Shown in pieces: positions 51,601 to 60,600 of a DNA stretch of 64,000 bases (its first letter is position 1; each line of letters begins with the position of its first letter). Origin of the DNA: Lamellibrachia columna (lineage: Eukaryota > Annelida > Polychaeta > Sabellida > Siboglinidae); contig OY759266.1 in assembly GCA_963662155.1 (NCBI GenBank), positions 3,884,526-3,948,525 of the forward strand. The letters are read 5' to 3'. The notes below the pieces were generated by a model. It was not told where the DNA came from, ran no database searches, and was given only the letters and a program-made list of their open reading frames with translations. Made by a program: the position numbers and the translations under genes.

Positions 51601-54600
51601 ACATCGCTCCACTCATTATCATCACTACCATTGCTACTGTAACGTCACTCCACTCATTGTTACTGTCACATCACTCCACTCATTTTCATCACTACCATTG
51701 CTACTGTCGCATCACTCCACTCATTGTCATCACTACCATTGCTACTGTCACATCACTCCACTCATTATCATCACTAACATTGCTACTGTCACATCACTCC
51801 ACTCATTGTCATCACTACCATTGCTACTGTCACATCACTCCACTCATTGTCATCGCTACCATTGCTACTGTCACATCACTCCACTCATTGTTACTGTCGC
51901 ATCACTCCACTCATAGTCATCACTACCATTGCTACTGTCGCATCACTCCACTCATTGTCATCACTACCATTGCTACTGTCACATCGCTCCACTCATTGTT
52001 ACTGTCACATCACTCCACTCATTGTCATCACTACCATTGCTACTGTCGCATCGCTCCACTCATTGTCATCACTACCATTGCTACTGTCACAACGCTCCAC
52101 TCATTGTCATCACTACAATTGCTACAGTCGCATCGCTCCACTCATTGTCATCACTACCATTGCTACTATCAAATCGCTCCACTCATTTTCATCACTACCA
52201 TTGCTACAGTCGCATCACTCCACTCATTGTCATCACTACCATTGCTAATGTCACATCACTCCACTCATTGTCATCACTACCATTGCTACAGTCGCATCGC
52301 TCCACTCATTGTCATCACTACCATTGCTACAGTCGCATCGCTCCACTCATTGTCATCACTACCATTGCTACTGTCACATCACTCCACTCATTGTCATCAC
52401 TACCATTGCTAATGTCACATAACTCCACTCATTGTCATCACTACCATTGCTACTGTCCCATCACTCCATTCATTGTCATCACTACCATTGCTACTGTCAC
52501 ATCGCTCCACTCATTGTCATCACTACAATTGCTACAGTCGCATCACTCCACTCATTGTCATCACTACCATTGCTACAGTCGCATCGCTCCACTCATTGTC
52601 ATCACTACCATTGCTACAGTCGCATCGCTCCACTCATTGTCATCACTACCATTGCTACTGTCACATCACTCCACTCATTGTCATCACTACCATTGCTGCT
52701 GTCACATCACTCCACTCATTGTCATCACTACCATTGCTACTGTCCCATCACTCCATTCATTGTCATCACTACCATTGCTACAGTTGCATCGCTCCACCCA
52801 TTGTCATCACTACCATTGCTACAGTCGCATCGCTCCACTCATTGTCATCACTACCATTGCTACTGTCACATCGCTCCACTCATTGTCATCACTACAATTG
52901 CTACAGTCGCATCACTCCACTCATTGTCATCACTACCATTGCTACAGTCGCATCGCTCCACTCATTGTCATCACTACCATTGCTACAGTCGCATCGCTCC
53001 ACTCATTGTCATCACTACCATTGCTACTGTCACATCACTCCACTCATTGTCATCACTACCATTGCTGCTGTCACATCACTCCACTCATTGTCATCACTAC
53101 CATTGCTACTGTCCCATCACTCCATTCATTGTCATCACTACCATTGCTACAGTTGCATCGCTCCACCCATTGTCATCACTACCATTGCTACAGTCGCATC
53201 GCTCCACTCATTGTCATCACTACCATTGCTACTGTCACATCGCTCCACTCATTGTTACTGTCGCATCACTCCACTCATTGTCATCACTACCATTGCTACT
53301 GTCACATCACTCCACTCATTGTCATCACTACCATTGCTACTGTCATATCACTCCACTCATTGTCATCACTACCATTGCTACAGTCGCATCACTCCACTCA
53401 TTTTCATCACTACCATTGCTACTGTCGCATCGCTCCACTCATTGTCATCACTACCATTGCTGCAGTCGCATCGCTCCACTCATTGTCATCACTACCATTG
53501 CTACTGTCACATCGCTCCACTCATTGTCATCACTACCATTGCTAGAGTCGCATTGCTCCACTCATTGTCATCACTACCATTGCTACTGTCGCATCGCTCC
53601 ACTCATTGTCATCACTACCATTGCTGCAGTCGCATCGCTCCACTCATTGTCATCACTACCATTGCTGCTGTCGCATCGCTCCACTCATTGTCATCACTAC
53701 CATTGCTACAGTCGCATCGCTCCACTCATTGTCATCACTACCATTGCTACTGTCGCATCGCTCCACTCATTGTCATCACTACCATTGCTGCAGTCGCATC
53801 GCTCCACTCATTGTCATCACTACCATTGCTACTGTCACATCGCTCCACTCATTGTCATCACTACCATTGCTACAGTCGCATCGCTCCACTCATTGTCATC
53901 ACTACCATTGCTACAGTTGCATCGCTCCACTCATTGTCATCACTACCATTGCTACTGTCACCTTTGGCAGCTGACTTTTGGTTCACCTTTTTGCCTTTCT
54001 TGTAGTGTTTATTTTTGTCACCAAGCCGACACACGGCCTTGATGTGGCCTGGGTTCCCACATCTGTGGCAGATTTCGTCTCTGAAGCGACAATCATCCGA
54101 CCTGTGCCCACAGCCATTACATCTGTAGCATATGTAATTTCTTCTCGGTTCTCTCTCCCTGTTCTGATGTGGCTGCTGTGGGAATACAGCTTTTGCACAG
54201 ATGCACTAGCCTCTCCGTGTCTATGTTGTAGTTCTTCGGTGTCACGACTAGCTGTTTCGTCTATATTCGCTGTTTGAATGGCAGTTTCCAGACTTAGGTG
54301 TTTGACTTTTACCAGCTTCTTCTGTGTTGACTCCGATCGTAGACCCGGCAGTGACAGTCATCACAGCTTTGCCATGAATGAGGCGACACTTTCATAATGT
54401 TGGTGGCCAAAACGGGAACGTTCACCCATTTCAGTGGTTTGGGGATCTAGATGATTTACTCTTAGTCCAAATGGTTTAATTGATGGTTTTGTGGGAGTGA
54501 TGTTTTCAGTAGTCCATAGGTGTCGCTTCTCATCACTCTTATCAATAGATCCGTCTTTTTTCACTCATCTATATCGTTAACATTGAAATATGAGATCAGC

Positions 54601-57600
54601 CTCTCAACATACGCCACCCATGTTTCTTTAGAATGATCAAACTCACTGAAACTACCAACTGGCGCTGCCATGATGTGTTTGGTTCACTTACTTATGGTTT
54701 TATTCCATCCTCGTCACCACTGTAGTGTATTACACACATTTATTATTTCGATGAAACATGGCTAACTGCTCACAGCCAGGGAGCGGTCGCTAACTGCCGT
54801 GCCACAGGGAGCATGCATAAATGCGCCATTCCACACCAAACACTCTACAGTGGTATTGCAGCAGAGCTAATTATACCTCTGCATAGAGCAATGGTTAGGC
54901 CTCATTTAAAATACTGTATACAAGCTTGGAGACCATATCGTAAGAAGGATAGAGATAATCTTGAATGAATACAGAGGAGAGCAACTAAAATTATTCCAGA
55001 ACTGGGATAACTTAATTACGAAAAATGTATAAAAGAACACGGTTTAACAACCCTAGAGACAAGGTGGTTAAAAGGAGATGAAATTGAAGTTTTTAAGATA
55101 TTTAATGGGTATGGAAATATTGATAGAAATATTGTTTTCTTACTGAAAAAAGATAGCAGAACTAGAGGACATGAGGTAACATTATTAAAAGATTAGTGTA
55201 GATTGGATATCAGGAAGTACTCATTCTCACATTCCTAGCAACGATCCCACTTCCTCCAGCTTCTGAGGATCCACTGACACTCCTTCTGGGCTCCAGACAT
55301 GTCCAAAGAATGACAAATGTCTCTGGTTGAACACAAACTTTTCTCTGTTGAGTGTAAGATTGGTTGCTCTCACCTGTTGAAACACTTGACGGAGGTTGTC
55401 ATCATGTTCAGCTTGTGTGCGACCATGTACCAGAATGTCATCGCTGATGTTGAACACTTTCGGGATGCCCTGTAGTGTCGTCTGGATGGCATTCTGGAAA
55501 ACTTCTGCTGCGGAGCTCAAACCAAACATCAGTCGTTTGTATCTCCACAGTTTCTGGTTTGCACTGAACGTAGTGATGTACCTTGATTCGGGTGCCAGTT
55601 CTAATTGATGGTACCCTTTGTTCAGGTCAAGTTTTGTGAAGTACGATGACCCATTCAGTTCAGAGATGACGTCATCAACCGTCGGTGTCACGTGACGTTC
55701 ACGTCGGATAGCTCGATTTGCTTCATGCATATTGACGCATATGCGAAGTTCATTTGGTTTCTTCAGTTTGGGCTGAGCGACTATTGGGCTGACCCATGGT
55801 GTTGGAACATCTACCACTTCCTCTATGATGTCGAGTTGTTCCGGCTTCGCTAGCTCTTCTTGAACTTTCTCTCTGATGTGGTATGGAATTCTTCGATGCC
55901 GATTCTGCACAGGTTGAATCGTCTCATCAATATGCAGCTTGACTTGGACACCTTTCAGTTTGCCAATGCCTTCAAAGATGTCGCTGTACTCCTCACACAG
56001 TTTTGAGTAGCGATCGGTTGTTTTCTCAGGTATTGATTCCCCCACTTCGTTTACTTCATATATTTCAGGGACATATCCAAGTAGTACAGCTGTTTCATAG
56101 CTTAGGAGATTGCCTTTCCCTTCACTTGTCACATATACTGTGCTGCTAACTGTCGCATTGTTTCCACTGATCTCTGCACTGAATTTTCCCCGAATGTTCA
56201 TTGGTCTCCCTGCATATGGGATGACTTGGTTATGCTCCTTAGTGAGTGTCGGACATTTTTACTAGACTTCTGAATGTTTCTTCATCTAACAGGTTTATAG
56301 ATGACCCCGTGTCAACGAGTATTTTGACAGGTGAGTTGTCAGTTGTCACAGTCACTAATGGTTTGTTGACATTGTTTACTTCCATCTCATTCTGGTACAG
56401 TGACCATATGTAATGGTCCTCTTCACCGGTTGGCTGTGTGTGGTCTACCTGTCGGACCACCTTCCCCTGTTGTTTGAATTGTGGCTTGTCTCCACCTCGC
56501 CTTTGTTGTGGTCTGACCTCATTAGGCTTGTGTGGTGGTTTAGCTGACTTGCAAAGTTTTGCAAAATGGCCTATCTTGCCACACTTGTGACAGGTTTTTC
56601 CTTTAGCTGGGTAACTGTTTTGAGGTGGAAATTCCCCGCCACATCTATAACATTGTTCACCTTTTCTTGGTCTAACCATCTGCTTTCTTGTAGGTTTCCT
56701 TTGAATCATACTGACCGAGGTATTGACTGATACTGCTCTTTCTATCTCTTCAGCTTGTTGCTTAGACAGTTCAAATGATCTCCTCACACTGAGGAGTTTC
56801 TCCAGTGTCATTTCCTCACTCAACGCTCGTATTCTCAGTTTCTGGGAATTGCCCTTGGTAATGATCTGTGTCTTGATTTCTCTATTGACTTCATGAAACT
56901 GACACGATGCTGCTAGTTCTCGCAGTCTAGTGCAATAACTGTCAATAGACACATCTGCCCTCTGTTCGCACTGATGAAACTTGAACACTTCATATTCTCT
57001 GTTTACCTGTGGCTTAAAATAGTTGTTGAGTTTGTCTACTGCTTTGTCAAACTCTGCATCCGTGCCATTGTCAGGTATCGTGTCAAAGATATCATTGACT
57101 GATTCGCCGACAAAATGTAACAGCCAGGCTCGCTTGTCGGTTGGTTCCGTTATTTTGCTGATAATCAGCAGCCATTTGAAACGTGACAGCCACTTCTCCC
57201 ACCGTAGACCGATTGCTGGCCCCGAAATGTCAAACGCTGGAAACTGGGGTAACGCTGTCGCCATGTTTTGTTTTAGCGAAAATGTCAGTTCAAACTTCGA
57301 GCAGTGACAGTGTTGTTGTACTTGCCCTTTTCGCTGACATTGCACATGTGACGTTGACGAGCGCCGCCGTCGATGTTTTCTATGTCAAGTTCGTTTTTGC
57401 GTCGAACTTCTGTCGCATTTTAGAATGATTTGTCGAATGCAGTGCTTGCTCCGACTGTTTTGTGTTCTCCCACGAGCGGTCTAAACATCCTCGTTGCCAG
57501 TTTTAGTGTCTAAGCATACATTTAGACAGACGGACTGATTCTAACAAACACTTTATTAGGTCACGCCATGTGCTTCACTCCCCGGATGTCTCAGGAGGAT

Positions 57601-60600
57601 ACGTTATTTCTCTTGTAAAACCAGACACAGGGATAATGTATTATTGCATATTATTACTGTGAACAGTCACGACATTACATCACAGAGGGCAATAAATGAA
57701 TGGAACAAATTATCTACAGATTGTGTAACTGCTAGCAGCATGAATATGTTTAAAACAAGGTTGACACATATCTCAGGAGGGCCGGTTACACATAGATGAA
57801 CAAATTTTGGACTCTCAATAAGCTAATGGCTTCTTTGTCCACTTGCCATCTGGGCCTTTGCCTTGTATGGCAGTCTTGTTGAATCTTGTTAAATACTGCT
57901 ACCAAATGTGTTTTATCTTGTTGTTTCAGACTTCCATGAAGAATCTGAATGAAACTGTCAAAGTGTTTCAACGCCAAGCAGACAAGAGAACTGTGCTGAC
58001 AAAATGCAAAATTCTTCTTGTTGCCAAAAATATATCCTTTTGTATTTATTATGAATACAGTTAACCTGTAAGGCTTGCTAGCAAGATGTAAGAAGCAAAC
58101 ATCATACCATTATTTAAAAAGGGTTAGAGAAATAAGTCAGAGAATTACACACCTGTGAATTTAACATCAGTGATTTGTAAATTATTAGATAAGTTAATTT
58201 AAGACCATAATTTTTAGTGGACTTCCTTGTTAGGCATATATTATTAAATCCATCTCAATATGGATTCCTAATAGCGAGGTAATGCTTAACAAATATGTTA
58301 TGTTTCTTTGGAAGAAATCATTAAGAAGAGGGATCACCAGTAGATATTATCTACTTAGATTTTCAGAAAGCGTTCGACAAAGTGCCACATCAAAGATTGC
58401 TACTTAAATTAAAGCTAAACCAAAGGCATTTTTGGGGCATTTGCACCTATAAGAGTACTTGAAAATTAACCATTTGCAACTATAATCAAGAATATCGTGC
58501 AAATGGTTATCTAAATATACCTATATTTGTTCAGACTCCTACGTGAAGAGTGCTGACTAGGTTTCCCACAACTCCAACTTTAAACGCCTGATCATAGACG
58601 TAGACGATTTTAGTCACATACTTGCCAATAAGTTTGGACATGCTGTTTGCATCTAAAATCATTCATTGCTTCACTACTGTCTGTTTTTCTAGAGGAAATT
58701 GAAAAAAGACAACTCTATACTTTACTGAATGATGTTTACATCCAAATACTGCACATTGCAGCATTGTAAGAGTTTTTGATGCATGTAAATCCAATATAAA
58801 AGCAAATAAAAATGTAACTGCACATTTCAACCACATTAAAAATACACTCTGTATGCACAGCCTACGTCACAGCCAAGTATAATACAATTAAAATGTGTTC
58901 ATCAGATTATCTTTCAAATTCTCTCTGCCTTATGCCTTTGGTCAGCTAATAATTGTTGTTCTCTCACGCCACCATTTCATTCATTCACCTTAAGTCGACA
59001 CACATTCAGAGACGTCTGTTTCCTTGGTGGCACTATGCTGTAGTTAGTTTAGAGGATGAGAACCTTGGCTTATACCAAATCGGGGAAAATCCATACCAGC
59101 AGATCAACGAGATGTTGTTACAAATCATACATCTTGGACTGTTTCTTGGTACTCTTGGAAAAGTAAGTGGAAAACTTTCAGATTGCATTGTTCTTGTAAC
59201 ACATCTCGTCTCAATCAGGTGTTCATTGTATGTAAGAGATGTTCTAAAGGTCCCTTCTCAATTAGATGTTTTCACTTGTCTCATTTCACAACAATTTTAA
59301 TCTATCTAGTATCCACTATGACACGCCAGCTTGTTTACAGAATTCTTTTAGTTTTGGTGACACGCTGGAGTAAACTATTAAATTATCTTTGACAGGATCT
59401 GGTCAAAATTAAAAAAAAAAAGGCAAAAGTGGTCGAGCTCTATATACTATGATGCAAGGCTAATAACAGTTGCACGAGTTGCCTGATCTAACGATCAAAG
59501 TTGCCCGATCTAACAATCAAAGTTCCCGTATATCTAACAATCAAAGTTCCCCGATCTGATGTTCAAAGTTCCCCGCTCTAACGATCAAAGTTTCCCGATC
59601 TCACAATCAAAGTCAATTCTTTCTGATTTTAAAAAAGAATGCACTCATTAACCCGACTGTGCATATCACTTAAGCTATCCAAACGCTACAAATTTGAACA
59701 TTAACAAACCCGATCTGCAATGGGCTGAATCATTCGAGGAGGGAGGTTTAACCAACTAATTGTGTACAGTTATTTACACTTATTTGCATAAATTACACTG
59801 CAAGATTTGTGAACCAAATTTTTTTTTAATTAATGAAAATAAATTGCAACATATTAGTGGAAAGAAAACTTGTATTGAGACTTTTTTAGCATTTGTTGAC
59901 ATCCAAGATCACATTAAATTTGTTACATATAATTTGAACATGCTCCATGTTTGTACAACTCTGAAGAGGACAAAGTTTGAATCAACTCCAGTCACGTGAC
60001 CTGACCTTTAAATATGTGGCACACTGCAAATGAAGTCAATTACATTTTGTTTTGAACCATCAAATTTATTTATTTTGTTATTCTCTTATTGTGATAAAGC
60101 CGATTGCCATAATTCACTTTATATTTTTGTCTCGACTTCTATTTTTGTCTATGTGGGACAAAACTGCCTGTAAATAATTAAGACTAGGAATCGTGGCTTG
60201 TTTACTGAAGACAGAAGACACAGGTACTTCTATTTCTGTTTTGTTTTTCAGTCAACAAAGGAAGTGCTACAAAATCTGTCTTTGGCTGTGCCTAGATACC
60301 TACCTGAGCAAGGTACTTCAGTGTCACCAGTTGCATGTGTCACTAGTTGCATGTGTCATCAGTTGTATGTGTCACCATCTGGCGGGGGCATATTATCACT
60401 GAGTTGTCTGGAGGACAGCCCATCAGTGGTGTAGGTCACGACACTAGTGCATCACCAGTTGTAAATGTCACTAACTGTATGTGTCACCAGTTGTATCTGT
60501 CATCAGTTGTATGTCTCACCAGTTGTGTGTGTCATTAGTTGTATGTCTGGCAGGGGGTGTATCATCATCGAGTTGTCCGGAAGACAGGTCCGTAAAAGTT

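Larger units (their letters stand above)
48061..54849 (-). mobile_element. Gypsy-4: LTR retrotransposon with internal satellite expansion
   Basis: LTRs 48061-48188 and 54721-54849 (128/129 bp, TGTAGTGTATTA...CACTCTACA) differ at roughly ten positions. The 5-bp target duplication GTGGT lies at 48056-48060 and 54850-54854. The purine tract GGAAGGGAGGGG abuts the left LTR (minus-strand sense), and a primer-site candidate TGGTGACGAGG adjoins the right LTR. Gag is at 53960-54680, protease at 51412-51612, RT at 50534-50980, RNase H/integrase at 49027-49937. Three separate tandem expansions (48372, 51226, 51560) enlarge it. Many frameshifts: inactive and older than gypsy-1. Confidence 0.92.
55231..57679 (-). 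mobile_element. Gypsy-5: LTR retrotransposon truncated within RT
   Basis: 5' LTR at about 57508-57679, beginning TGTAATGTCGTGAC on the minus strand. Close after it is a primer-binding site TGGCAACGAGGATG. Gag-protease and the first part of RT follow. The sequence stops abruptly at 55231 inside the RT thumb, where the host LINE resumes. TCAC at 55227-55230 and 57680-57683 may be the target duplication. The rest of Pol and the 3' LTR are absent. Confidence 0.82.
41690..57900 (+). mobile_element. LINE-A host copy, one element split into five pieces by four insertions
   Basis: The pieces are 41690-42588, 46968-47076, 47827-48060, 54850-55230 and 57680-57900, all plus strand and in consecutive order of one ORF2. 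The order is KQNIQDKVGPLEHSAG, PGVDGILPKLLMEIVEQ, IYLDFQKA, GVPQGSVLGPLLFLIYIND, then TLETRW and KIFNGYGNIDRNI, and finally INEWNKLSTD with the 3' tail AATCTTGTTAAA. Breaks are at gypsy-3, an RTE-like LINE, gypsy-4 and gypsy-5. It also has internal stops, so it is dead. The RT type is CR1/Jockey-group-like. Confidence 0.88.
58032..59003 (+). other. Minor-class (U12, AT-AC) intron 3 of copy B
   Basis: 5' end ATATCCTTTT at 58032 equals the U12 AT-AC donor consensus. The branch-site-like core CCTTAA is at 58988-58993, 10 bp before the 3' end CACAC ending at 59003, with no polypyrimidine tract between, as expected for U12 introns. Phase 0 is kept on both sides. It contains a LINE-A fragment (58085-58418) and a hairpin with AACCATTTGCA and its complement at about 58470-58515. 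Confidence 0.8.

Noticed and set aside
51489..54042. Several plus-strand ORFs of 120-538 codons rich in Leu/Ser/His
   Set aside because: They are the three open frames of the 41-bp satellite array inside gypsy-4, without start context, splice sites or a non-repeat domain.
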